Below the pieces are notes generated by a model, which was not told where the DNA came from, did no database searches, and was given only the letters and a program-made list of their open reading frames with translations. 64,000 bases of DNA from Candidatus Eisenbacteria bacterium (GTDB taxonomy: Bacteria; Eisenbacteria; RBG-16-71-46; CAIMUX01; JAHJDP01): assembly GCA_018831195.1 (NCBI GenBank), contig JAHJDP010000100.1, positions 17,841-81,840 of the forward strand, written 5' to 3'. The position numbers and the translations under genes were made by a program. Positions 43,515 through 52,533 of this stretch are shown here, in pieces. How positions within the stretch are numbered: position 1 is the first letter of the stretch; each line of letters opens with the position of its first letter.

Positions 43515-45632
43515 CTACCGTTTCAATTCCGCTAATTTGGTCATTTTCAGATTGGCGCCATCCAATCGAATCCCTGAAAGAACGGCATCAAGTAACTCCA
43601 CCTCATATAGATTCGAACCGGAAAAATCGGCTCTAGTAAGATCTGCCTTTTCGAGACTTCCTTGAAAGAGATTCGTCTTCTGCATCTTGGCTTCGCACAA
43701 AGAAGCCTTTATGAATCGAGAACCCTTCAAAACGGCCCCAAGGAAATTGGCGTTGGCCAAAGAGGCTTTCTCAAAAGTCGCTCTTTCCATCTGAGCGCCG
43801 GTGAAATCGGCCTGATTGAGGCAGGCTTCTTCCCATATCGATTCGAAGCCTTGAATGTTAATAAAAAGTCCCTGCGTGAAATCACATTTTTCAGAGGCTC
43901 GAATTTTCGTCAGGTCCGCTTCACTCATATTAACGTCTCTTCCGGAAGCCCCTTCAACCGAGGCCTCCTTTAGATTCGACCCTTGAAATTCAGCTTCCGA
44001 AAGATCCGCACATGAGAAATCCGCCCCTTGAAAATCGCACTTCTGCATCTTTGCCCGCGCGAGATCCGCTTCGCAGAAAATGGTGTGAAGGGCGGTGGCG
44101 CCATTGAGAACCGCCTCCTGAAGCTTTGCCTGCTCAAAGATCGCGTCATTAAGGATGGCGCCGGATAAATTCGCTTTGGTAAGGTCGGCGTGCGTCAAGT
44201 CGGCATCCTTCAGAAGGGCGCCGGATAGATTGGCATTGGAGAGATCAGCGCCGGTAAGATCGGCTTCCGTTAAGTCGGCCTCGGATAGATCGCAATTTCT
44301 AAGAATCGCATTGGCGAAAGCCACCTCGCGAAGATTCGCCTTCCGGAGAACGATGCCCGTCAGATCAATCCCGGTCAAATCCCTGCCGGACAATCCTTCC
44401 TCCTCCGCTGCTCTTTCTTTGACGATGATGGCCATAGGACTCACTGATGCGGGGGTGGAACCGAGCTCGCCCCGAAGGCGCCCATCTTTTTCTTCCGCCG
44501 TTTCACCCGGCGGTTCTTCCATAATCGAATCGGTTTCATCCTCACGATCCATCTCCGAAACCAAAGAGGGTTCAATTAAGAGGGATTGATAATGGCCGGC
44601 AGGCTTGCGCTCATCGGATAGATTCTCGGTGGCGATAATAATGTGCCGGATTTCCTCATAATCGTCTGATTGGATCTCAGCGACACCCCGCCATACAAGA
44701 ACGAGTTTCTCGGCTTCCATATCCACCCAAAGCGTGTCCAGGTTCATCGGGATCTCAGAAAACGCATCGCCGCCACCAACCGTTTGACTCTTCAGATTCA
44801 AGAATGTCCGGATTTTCAATCCCGGTAATTGTGATCGATATTGAGGAAACTCGGGGTGCAGGTTTTCAAAATAGAGTTTTTCATCTCCCCTGAGATATCC
44901 CTCTAACTGAAGCTCAGGCGGCGCGGCGTTAAAGTAGCTCCAGTCAAAATCCTTGGGAAACCAGGGCCAGCGTTCTTTCAGCCAGTTCCCCTTGTATGTG
45001 CCGAGTTTGGAGGCTCTCAGCTCCCACATCCTGCCCAATGCGCCGAATCCCGCGGGATCGGGATGATGGCTCGGCGAACTGATGAGGTTCCGGGGATCTT
45101 CAATATTGGGCAGTTCCTTTACATTCTTTCCATTCTCCAATTTACGTTTGGAATTTCCCTTGCCCGTGGGATTGGCTTTGAATCCCTCTCCGCCGAAGCT
45201 GCTTTCGTATCGAAGCTCCATCTCGGTGAAAGGTTCAGGATCCGACATGCCACCAAGCGCGCCGAACGAGCCTCTCCAATGGCGGTTTCCAATGACGTTG
45301 AGTGAATGGCTTCTATCGCCTACTTGAAATGTGACGCGGCAGACGGTTTGGGGCCTTTTTCCGGATGTATGGCATTTGCCGGCCAGCAGAAGATCGGCCC
45401 GTGGCTTGAAGAAGGCGAAATCGGATTCATATCGGCATCCGCAAATACCCTCTTCATCATCCGGGTAGGGCTCATCGCCGGTTGGGAAGGCTTGATCATC
45501 AGCCGGGACGGCCACGCCGCCATTTGTGATATCAAAGGTTCCTTTAACAATAAAGGTCATGGAATAACCCGGAAAATTCATCCGTCCGACCAGAGGCGCG
45601 GCTTGAAAAGGTGTTTCATTGAGGATATTCAC
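43515..45632 (-). CDS. DUF2169 adaptor fused to a pentapeptide-repeat tail
   Basis: 705 residues from a GTG start preceded by GAGGAG. The N-terminal ~310 residues are DUF2169 (NETPFQAAPLVGRMNFPGYS, VKGTFDI, GRMWELRASKLGTY with WFPKDFDWSYFNAAPPELQ in pattern). DUF2169 proteins act as adaptors that load PAAR/effector complexes onto VgrG in Agrobacterium and others. Residues ~400-700 are pentapeptide repeats (ADLTEADLTGADLSNANL). An acidic linker (~360-395) connects them. The fusion suggests that the repeat rod is brought to the spike by the adaptor domain. Confidence 0.88.
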   Translation of the reverse strand: MNILNETPFQAAPLVGRMNFPGYSMTFIVKGTFDITNGGVAVPADDQAFPTGDEPYPDDEEGICGCRYESDFAFFKPRADLLLAGKCHTSGKRPQTVCRVTFQVGDRSHSLNVIGNRHWRGSFGALGGMSDPEPFTEMELRYESSFGGEGFKANPTGKGNSKRKLENGKNVKELPNIEDPRNLISSPSHHPDPAGFGALGRMWELRASKLGTYKGNWLKERWPWFPKDFDWSYFNAAPPELQLEGYLRGDEKLYFENLHPEFPQYRSQLPGLKIRTFLNLKSQTVGGGDAFSEIPMNLDTLWVDMEAEKLVLVWRGVAEIQSDDYEEIRHIIIATENLSDERKPAGHYQSLLIEPSLVSEMDREDETDSIMEEPPGETAEEKDGRLRGELGSTPASVSPMAIIVKERAAEEEGLSGRDLTGIDLTGIVLRKANLREVAFANAILRNCDLSEADLTEADLTGADLSNANLSGALLKDADLTHADLTKANLSGAILNDAIFEQAKLQEAVLNGATALHTIFCEADLARAKMQKCDFQGADFSCADLSEAEFQGSNLKEASVEGASGRDVNMSEADLTKIRASEKCDFTQGLFINIQGFESIWEEACLNQADFTGAQMERATFEKASLANANFLGAVLKGSRFIKASLCEAKMQKTNLFQGSLEKADLTRADFSGSNLYEVELLDAVLSGIRLDGANLKMTKLAELKR

Positions 45633-45648
45633 GATGGCTCCTCAATCC

Positions 45649-46059
45649 TCAGTTCTTCCCGATTTGATCCAGGCCCTTCACGAATTCCTTGTGGGCCTTC
45701 TCTTCATCCTCAAGCATCTTCTCAAGTTCTTCCACCGACTTTTCCGCCTCTTCCTTCGGCGCCGGTGGATTTAAAAGCGAATTGGGATCCACGCCGATAA
45801 GTTTCGCGGCCAATGCCAGCTCCTCTTCGGCTTCTTTCACAAATTTCTCGAGCTTTTCAACCGCCTTTTCGACATCTTCTTCCTTCTCCTCGGCCTCTTT
45901 GGGTTCGATCAGCACGGAGTTGGGATCGATACCCAATACCTTGCATCCCTCACCCAAATCCTTTTGCGCCTCGGCCATTTCCTTCTCAGCCTTGGCCACT
46001 GCCGCTTCCGCCTGCGCCATCTCGAGAGCAGGATCCAACTCCTCGGGGATTTCCACCAT
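45649..46059 (-). CDS. Small acidic coiled-coil protein between vgrG and DUF2169, family unknown
   Basis: 136 residues, rich in Glu, Lys and Ala, strongly helical/coiled. Two internal copies of a short unit are seen: CKVLGIDPNSVLIEP (~residue 44) and AKLIGVDPNSLLNPP (~residue 92), each after a charged heptad-like helix. The start at ATG 46059 follows GGAG with 6-bp spacing; the longer frame starts at a TTG. No homologue is recognised. Its position, directly after vgrG and before DUF2169, is where spike chaperones, effectors or immunity proteins are usually found. Confidence 0.72.
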   Translation of the reverse strand: MVEIPEELDPALEMAQAEAAVAKAEKEMAEAQKDLGEGCKVLGIDPNSVLIEPKEAEEKEEDVEKAVEKLEKFVKEAEEELALAAKLIGVDPNSLLNPPAPKEEAEKSVEELEKMLEDEEKAHKEFVKGLDQIGKN

Positions 46060-46094
46060 CTCATTCTCCAAATAATGATTCTCGGGACAAGTTG

Positions 46095-48644
46095 TTACTT
46101 CTTCGCCGTAATCGTAGATCCAAATTTAAAGGTGCTTCCGGTGAAATCAAAGGTGCTGCAAGAGCTCTTGATTTTTGTATCCGATTCCTCGACAAGCTTC
46201 TTGGTATCGATATTAAATTCCTCTTCGGCCTCCAATTCAATCTTTCCTGATTTGTCAGCTTTGATTTTTGTTTTTTTCGTTACTATTGATATGCTGTCCT
46301 TCTCCAATTTGATCTCGTTATCTCCAACTTTAAAGCAAATCTCTTTCTCGGCCTCCAGTACGATCTTCCCGTCTTTCTGTTTTGTGAAAATGGATACCGA
46401 TTTGTCGGTTTCCAGCTTTGTTTCACCGTCTTTTTTCATCGTCAGCCGGCTGCCCCCCTTTTTCTTGGGGGTCAACAGGCGAATCTCTTCTTCGCTGTTT
46501 GTTTCGACAAATTTCTTGCCGCTGACGGTGATTTCCCCTTCCGGTTTCATGCTGACAGTACTCTTGGGACCCTTTTTCCAACCAGGGGTGGCAATATAGA
46601 TTTTCCCATCCGCATACATTTCTATGGCCCGGCCTGATCCAATATGCGTATCCATCTCACTAATGAGCCACAGGAAGCGGGCGCCCAGGCCGATCGCCAC
46701 GGTTGCATCGATCGCGATGGTTCCTCCGCTTGAAGTTGCATCATACTTGTTCATTTTCAATGCACAGGATCCGTCGGCATGTGACGTGAGAGAAAGACCG
46801 GGTTTGGCGAAAAGTTGACCGGCTGTGCTCCCAAGAACAGTACCGGCTTTGATCCCATGTTTGTACATTAACACCTTAAGTAGTGAATCAAGGACCTTGG
46901 ACAAGGATTGCACCCCCTGTTTGAGGGTATCATCCTTGATACTCCGCCTTCCTTTATCGAGGCCGGATGTCAACATTGCGCGGATAGCGCTTTCGGTCCA
47001 ACTTCCGACGCTGATCGAGATCATCATCTTATCAATAATGCTGGTCAGCGCTCCCTGCACGGCTCCCAACCCACCGGTCTCCCAGTTGATTTGAACCCCG
47101 GGATCAGAGCCGGATCCCATCCGCAGCATCGTCTTCCCGTCACCGGATCCCATCACAATGCGCTGGGATCCGTCGGTATCCTCCATCATCATCATATTGC
47201 CGCCGCCGGTGACGAAACCCGCCTTGGTTTGGTTGTCGGAATTGATATGCGTCGATGTTTCGGGATTCGGGACGGCAGAAGCTATGATCGGCCGGTCGGG
47301 GTCCCCATCAGCAAAAGTAATGAGAACCTCGGTTCCCTTGTGCAACGGGAAGTGCATCCCATAGTCAGCGCCCGCATACGGTTGCGCCATCCGCATATAT
47401 CGCGATGCCTTGCCGTCTTTGAGGTTGCTCAAGTCGAAGGGCAACTTTATTTTATAGCGCCCTTGGTCGTCGATTTCAGCGTACTGCCCCGAGCCGCCGG
47501 CATCGACTTTGGCGTTCATCGTGCCGGTGAACTTAGGCCGCGGCGCCCGGCGCGCCGGCCGGAAGGGAACATCCGCGGGAATCGCCGTGATCTCGTTGCG
47601 GTACGAGGCCTCACCGGACTCTCCTAAGGCGGCGCTTCCCAAACCGCTCGGTTGTTGGCCGAAATGTTCAACCTCAGTGAGAAGGTACTCAATATCGAAG
47701 CTGTCGCGATAATGATCCTCAAGTGTGAATTTGTACCCGCACCGGCAAGCGCGAACACCGCTCTGTCCATAGAAAATCTTTTGCTGGGAGAGGATCTCTT
47801 CCGCGCGCACTTTGGCCAGACGGTCACCTTCGCTTTGATCCTTAAAGTGGGCCCCATACTCCATGACTTTTCCATGTCCATCCGACAGGATATCCGCCGA
47901 GCTCTTCAACTCTTTTGACGGCGTTCGGTAATTGTAATCCTTAAGAATAACCTCTGCCGGCAGGGCCTTCTGTCTCATCGTCAGGGAGGTAATCGTCTCT
48001 CCACCCGGCTCCATCCCCTTAGGCTCGCGATAGAGCAACGTCGGATCATCACAGGGGATCTCGGTATGAATGGACATATTATCGGCGATAATCAACTTCT
48101 CATGTTCATCACCCTGCTCGAAGTAGTAAAAGATCCCCTCGTGTTCCATAAGCCGTTGGACAAAATTGAGATCATTCTCCTGATACTGCGAAACATATTC
48201 ACTCACCGCATACGTCTCAGAGAGTTCTATGGAAAAATCCTCGCCCGCGCCCAATCCGTGATCTTCGAGAACTTCCGTGATGATCGTCTTCACATCCTTA
48301 TCCAAGAAGATGCGGCTTTGACTGGTGAGTTCCAACAATGACAGACGCGGGACCACTACCGCCCTATAATGATATTGTTTCCATTCCTTTCCATATTCGA
48401 GAAATTCAAAACTCAGCACGACGCCGTGAATTTGTACAATATCATCGTTTCGCCGGATTTCGATGGTGGCGGGATGCTGGATGATCTGGGTCGCATCCAC
48501 ATCCGGATCAGATGAACCCAATTCGATCACAAAGCGATACGGCTCCGAGATCGCTTCATGCCCCCTGATTCCAAAAACATTGAAGGTGCTCGGTTCCAGT
48601 TGACCGGCCGTGAATGCAAAATAGACTCCTTCTGGAATAGGCAT
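46095..48644 (-). CDS. vgrG: VgrG (TssI) spike protein
   Basis: 849 residues. The gp27-like base is ~1-370 (NVFGIRGHEAISEPYRFVI; YQENDLNFVQRLMEHEGIFY). The gp5 OB domain is ~390-480 (MRMAQPYAGADYG, HKGTEVLITFADGDPDRPI), followed by the beta-prism needle to the end. Inside the needle a helical insertion (~545-610: LTSIIDKMMISISVGSW ... LLKVLMYKHGI) breaks the usual beta repeats. There is no C-terminal toxin. VgrG trimers form the cell-puncturing tip on top of the Hcp tube. AGGAG lies before the ATG; clpV ends 24 bp upstream. Confidence 0.92.
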   Translation of the reverse strand: MPIPEGVYFAFTAGQLEPSTFNVFGIRGHEAISEPYRFVIELGSSDPDVDATQIIQHPATIEIRRNDDIVQIHGVVLSFEFLEYGKEWKQYHYRAVVVPRLSLLELTSQSRIFLDKDVKTIITEVLEDHGLGAGEDFSIELSETYAVSEYVSQYQENDLNFVQRLMEHEGIFYYFEQGDEHEKLIIADNMSIHTEIPCDDPTLLYREPKGMEPGGETITSLTMRQKALPAEVILKDYNYRTPSKELKSSADILSDGHGKVMEYGAHFKDQSEGDRLAKVRAEEILSQQKIFYGQSGVRACRCGYKFTLEDHYRDSFDIEYLLTEVEHFGQQPSGLGSAALGESGEASYRNEITAIPADVPFRPARRAPRPKFTGTMNAKVDAGGSGQYAEIDDQGRYKIKLPFDLSNLKDGKASRYMRMAQPYAGADYGMHFPLHKGTEVLITFADGDPDRPIIASAVPNPETSTHINSDNQTKAGFVTGGGNMMMMEDTDGSQRIVMGSGDGKTMLRMGSGSDPGVQINWETGGLGAVQGALTSIIDKMMISISVGSWTESAIRAMLTSGLDKGRRSIKDDTLKQGVQSLSKVLDSLLKVLMYKHGIKAGTVLGSTAGQLFAKPGLSLTSHADGSCALKMNKYDATSSGGTIAIDATVAIGLGARFLWLISEMDTHIGSGRAIEMYADGKIYIATPGWKKGPKSTVSMKPEGEITVSGKKFVETNSEEEIRLLTPKKKGGSRLTMKKDGETKLETDKSVSIFTKQKDGKIVLEAEKEICFKVGDNEIKLEKDSISIVTKKTKIKADKSGKIELEAEEEFNIDTKKLVEESDTKIKSSCSTFDFTGSTFKFGSTITAKK

Positions 48645-48667
48645 ATCCTTCAGCTCCTCTTAGATCC

Positions 48668-51436
48668 TTATTCCGGCTCCGGCTCCGCAAAATTCAGCGT
48701 GAAGGATTCATCCTCCGCGACGCCGAGCTTCACCGAATCGCCAAGCGGCCCTTCCGCCATCTTCTCCAATATCGACGTTGAGAGGAGAGGCAGCAATGTT
48801 TGCCGGATGATGTGGTCGATATTCCGGGCGCCCGTTTCCACCTCCGTACAACGATTGGCGATCAGATCCACAACGGCCGGATCGATATCGAATTTCATCT
48901 TGTGGCTTTCCATCAGCCGGTTGCCGATCTGCTTGAGTTTAAGGACGACGATATCTTTGAGAACATCTGTGCCCAGCGTATAGAAGGGAACAATCTCCAT
49001 ACGGGCCAGCAGGGCGGGCTTGAAATGTTGCGAGAGGGTCGGGCGGATGGCTTTTACAATCTCCTCGCAGGACGGCGGCACCGGTCCCGTAGAAAGACCC
49101 GTGATCAAATCGGTGGCGAGATTGCTCGTCAAGAAAATAACGGTGTTTTTGAAATCGATCACCCGCCCCTCGCCGTCGGCCAGCATCCCCTTATCAAAGA
49201 CCTGATAGAAAATGTTCATGACTTCAGGATCGGCCTTTTCCACCTCATCCAGTAAAACAATGGAGTAGGGCCGCTGCCGGACAGCCTCAGTCAATACACC
49301 CCCCTCGCCATACCCGACATACCCCGGCGGTGAGCCGAGCAGGCGGCTCACCGTGTGTTTCTCCTGGAACTCCGACATGTTGATCGTGGTGACAAAACGC
49401 TCGCCGCCGAACATGAGATCAGCCACGGAAAGGGCCATCTCGGTTTTGCCGACACCGCTGGGGCCCACAAAGAGAAAGACGCCGATGGGTGTCTTGGGAT
49501 TGTTCAATCCCGCGCGGGAGGCGCGGATTCCCCGATCCACCGCATCAATCGCCTGATCCTGACCTTTGATCCGGCCTGCCAGACCTGTTCTAAAATTGAG
49601 GATCGCGCTGGCGTCATCGCTCATCATCTTACCGAGCGGGATGCCGGTCCATGCGCTGACAACATTGGCAACCAACGTTCCATCCACGACAATCGGAACC
49701 AGCGGATGATCGCCCTGGATCTCCTGAAGCGCCTCCAGCGCCGCGTTCAAATCTTTGCGGAGCTGCTCTTCATCAATCGGCATCTCCGCAACCGGCCTGT
49801 CCTCAGTCGGCTTTTCTTTTCCGGCAACCGTCCCCTCCGGTTCAACCGCGACATCTTTGGGTTTGTCCGAGATCTCTATTTTACCCGCAGCCTTTTTTGC
49901 TTTTGCCGAGACCGCATCACCGGGCACCAACTTCGCTCTTAATTCCTGTACTTTCTTTACAGCTTCCCTCTCCCTATTCCACCGGGCGGTCAGCTCCTTG
50001 CGGGATTCCCCAAGCGCTGCGATCTCTGTCTCCAAGGCGCCCACCCGCTCTCCATCAACCTCCAATCCCAGGGCCTCATCGCGTTTCAGCGCCTTGAGCT
50101 CGCGCTCCAGACCCTGAATTCGCCTTTCGAGATCATCCAGCTCGGCTGGTTTGGCGCCTCCGGCCACGCGCACACGCGCCGCCGCGGTGTCCAGAAGGTC
50201 AACGGCCTTGTCGGGAAGCTGACGGCCGGAGATATAACGGCTGGAGAGTTTCGCCGAGGCGATAACGCCGTCTTCGAGAATCCGGACGCCGTGCGCCTCT
50301 TCGTACTTCTCGCGGAGACCCCGCATCATGAGGATCGTCGCCTCGACCGAAGGTTCATCGAGTTTTACAATTTGGAACCGCCGTTCGAGAGCGGGATCCT
50401 TCTCAAAATACTTTTTGTACTCCGACCAGGTCGTCGCCGCGACCGTGCGCAATTCCCCCCGGGCGAGCGCCGGTTTGAGCAGGTTCGCCGCGTCGCCGCT
50501 CCCGGCGGAGCCTCCGGCCCCGATCAGGGTATGCGCCTCATCAATAAATGTAATAATCGGCGTCGGCGACCCCTTGATCTCCGAAATGACCTGTTTCAGT
50601 CGATTTTCAAACTCGCCCTTCATGCCGGCCCCGGCCTGTAGCAGGCCTAGATCGAGGCCGAGAAGTCGCACGTTCTTCAGAACATCCGGAATATCCCCTT
50701 CAACAATCCGAAGAGCGAGTCCCTCCACGACCGCGGTCTTCCCCACGCCGGGTTCGCCGACGACGATGGGATTATTCTTGCGCCGGCGGGCGAGAATATC
50801 GATCATCTGGCGGATTTCCGCATCGCGCCCGAAGACGGGGTCGATTTCCCCGGCGCGGGCCCTTGCCGTGAAGTCGATACAGAAACGCCCGATCGCCGTT
50901 TCGTCCATCGGCCGACCCGGTGTCGGAGCGCCGCCCGGGGTGGCCTCTTCCTGCGTCATCTCCGCCTCGCGGCTGGCCGCGGTGATGCCGAAGAGATCCT
51001 TCTTGAGTTCATCCACCCCTATTCCATCCAACAATTGTGCAAGATCTTCCTCGGTGTAGCGGTCGGGTCGCAGAACCAACGCCTGCAGGAGCATACCGGA
51101 GCGGATCTGGGATAATTGATAATCAACGGAGCAAAGCAGCCATGCATCCTGAATCCAATTCAGCAGCAGTGGAGAGAAGACCGGGCGGCCCGAGTTTCCG
51201 GTGCGCCGGCGCTCCAGAATATGCTGCAGCGCCTTTATCAGCCGGGATGGATTGATTTCGAAATGCCTTAGAATCTGGTGGATATCTGTATTGGGATCTT
51301 CGAGGAGCTGCAGCAAATGATGTTCGACTGTCACCTCGTAATGTCCATGCGATACACATAAGCCGGCCGCAGCCTCCAGGCTATGAGTGCAATAGCTGTT
51401 GAGTTTTTTTATAAGTCCCTTGATATCAACTTCCAT
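48668..51436 (-). CDS. clpV: ClpV (TssH) AAA+ ATPase for sheath recycling
   Basis: 922 residues. The N-domain is ~1-160 (Clp-N). The first AAA+ module has Walker A GEPGVGKTAVVEG (~225), then a middle coiled-coil (~400-560). The second module has GPSGVGKTEMALS (~655) and a C-terminal D2-small domain. ClpV disassembles contracted TssB-TssC sheath. A Lys/Glu/Pro-rich insertion (~505-555; KPKDVAVEPEGTVAGKEKP) lengthens the middle domain compared with the typical protein. The start ATG overlaps the tssG stop by one base (TAATG), implying translational coupling. Confidence 0.93.
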   Translation of the reverse strand: MEVDIKGLIKKLNSYCTHSLEAAAGLCVSHGHYEVTVEHHLLQLLEDPNTDIHQILRHFEINPSRLIKALQHILERRRTGNSGRPVFSPLLLNWIQDAWLLCSVDYQLSQIRSGMLLQALVLRPDRYTEEDLAQLLDGIGVDELKKDLFGITAASREAEMTQEEATPGGAPTPGRPMDETAIGRFCIDFTARARAGEIDPVFGRDAEIRQMIDILARRRKNNPIVVGEPGVGKTAVVEGLALRIVEGDIPDVLKNVRLLGLDLGLLQAGAGMKGEFENRLKQVISEIKGSPTPIITFIDEAHTLIGAGGSAGSGDAANLLKPALARGELRTVAATTWSEYKKYFEKDPALERRFQIVKLDEPSVEATILMMRGLREKYEEAHGVRILEDGVIASAKLSSRYISGRQLPDKAVDLLDTAAARVRVAGGAKPAELDDLERRIQGLERELKALKRDEALGLEVDGERVGALETEIAALGESRKELTARWNREREAVKKVQELRAKLVPGDAVSAKAKKAAGKIEISDKPKDVAVEPEGTVAGKEKPTEDRPVAEMPIDEEQLRKDLNAALEALQEIQGDHPLVPIVVDGTLVANVVSAWTGIPLGKMMSDDASAILNFRTGLAGRIKGQDQAIDAVDRGIRASRAGLNNPKTPIGVFLFVGPSGVGKTEMALSVADLMFGGERFVTTINMSEFQEKHTVSRLLGSPPGYVGYGEGGVLTEAVRQRPYSIVLLDEVEKADPEVMNIFYQVFDKGMLADGEGRVIDFKNTVIFLTSNLATDLITGLSTGPVPPSCEEIVKAIRPTLSQHFKPALLARMEIVPFYTLGTDVLKDIVVLKLKQIGNRLMESHKMKFDIDPAVVDLIANRCTEVETGARNIDHIIRQTLLPLLSTSILEKMAEGPLGDSVKLGVAEDESFTLNFAEPEPE

Positions 51437-52533
51437 TATGACGCTCTCCTTGTCGGGGTTCCCCCGCTCCCGGCGGATGAACGCTCCGGGGAAGCGGAAC
51501 TCCTTCTCAATGGATCCAATTTCTTAATCGAAAGAACAACCCGCCCCTCATCGCGGCCGCGCGGTGTGAGCCAGCTCAGCCGCCCAAGCGGCAGTCCGGC
51601 GCCGGCCGAAAGACGGAGCGAGGGCACTTCGGGGGCCTTGATCCTCAATAGGATATCAAAATGCAACGGGTCGGATATGTAGAGGCGGACATAGCGAACC
51701 AGGTTGTGCAGGGCCTCTCCACCGGGAAGCATTGTGCGCGCGGTGTCGAGAGAGATCGGTCCGATAATAACCCGGAACGCCCCCATCACATCCCGAACAC
51801 TCTCCCCGATCACCAAATCACGACCCAGCCGTGAAAAACGCCGGCCGAATTGTGAAATTGAGTCACGTGGGATCGGCACCCTCCGTTCCACGCAGCTTTG
51901 TATGCGAACCCTGAGCCCGTCGAATTGCGCGGAGAGCAGCGCTTCGAGCCCCGCCGCCGACCGGGACTGCGAAACAAAAAGTCCGGCCGTCCGCAGCAGC
52001 AGGACATCCGGCGGTCCCAGCGTATTCTGAATCCCCCGCGTTCCCAATCCGACCAGACACAGCATCCGGCGTGTCTGATGATCCTGCGGTTTGGACTTGA
52101 ACAAAGAATCATGCCTGTATTTCAACCACGCGCGATAAACATAGGAGATAAGACGGTGATGAAAAATATCCAGAAAATCCCTGAGGGGCGAGGCATCCGG
52201 GCCGCTCCAAAGGATCTCTTCTGAAAAATGGGTCGGCATCGGAGAGGCGGGGCCATAGAGCCCCATGAAGTTCACCGTGACATTGTACTGTTCGGGAAAC
52301 AATTCGCCTTTGGTCATTTCGACGCCGGCGACATCGGAGGGGGGGAAACCAAGAGTGGTGTTCGGACGGAAGCGGATCGTCTCGCGTTCCGGCGGGCCTT
52401 CCATGCCGGGCAGAAGGCTCTCCGGCTGATGGCGCAGGATAAGATTCACCAGCTGGAAAAATGAGTATCGATGACTCGCTTCCAGCAGTCTCTCGATCAC
52501 AGGAGGGGCTGTCGACCGGTCCGGCATGGCCAC
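51436..52533 (-). CDS. tssG: TssG baseplate protein
   Basis: 365 residues from GTG with AGAGGA 6 bp upstream. Typical VasB/TssG start (ERLLEASHRYSFFQLVNLIL), followed by FRPNTTLGFPPSDV, VTVNFMGLYGPASPMP and DFLDIFHHRLISYVYRAW in the family order. TssG joins TssF, TssE and TssK as a wedge of the T6SS baseplate. It overlaps the tssF end by 37 bp. Confidence 0.93.
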   Translation of the reverse strand: MAMPDRSTAPPVIERLLEASHRYSFFQLVNLILRHQPESLLPGMEGPPERETIRFRPNTTLGFPPSDVAGVEMTKGELFPEQYNVTVNFMGLYGPASPMPTHFSEEILWSGPDASPLRDFLDIFHHRLISYVYRAWLKYRHDSLFKSKPQDHQTRRMLCLVGLGTRGIQNTLGPPDVLLLRTAGLFVSQSRSAAGLEALLSAQFDGLRVRIQSCVERRVPIPRDSISQFGRRFSRLGRDLVIGESVRDVMGAFRVIIGPISLDTARTMLPGGEALHNLVRYVRLYISDPLHFDILLRIKAPEVPSLRLSAGAGLPLGRLSWLTPRGRDEGRVVLSIKKLDPLRRSSASPERSSAGSGGTPTRRAS

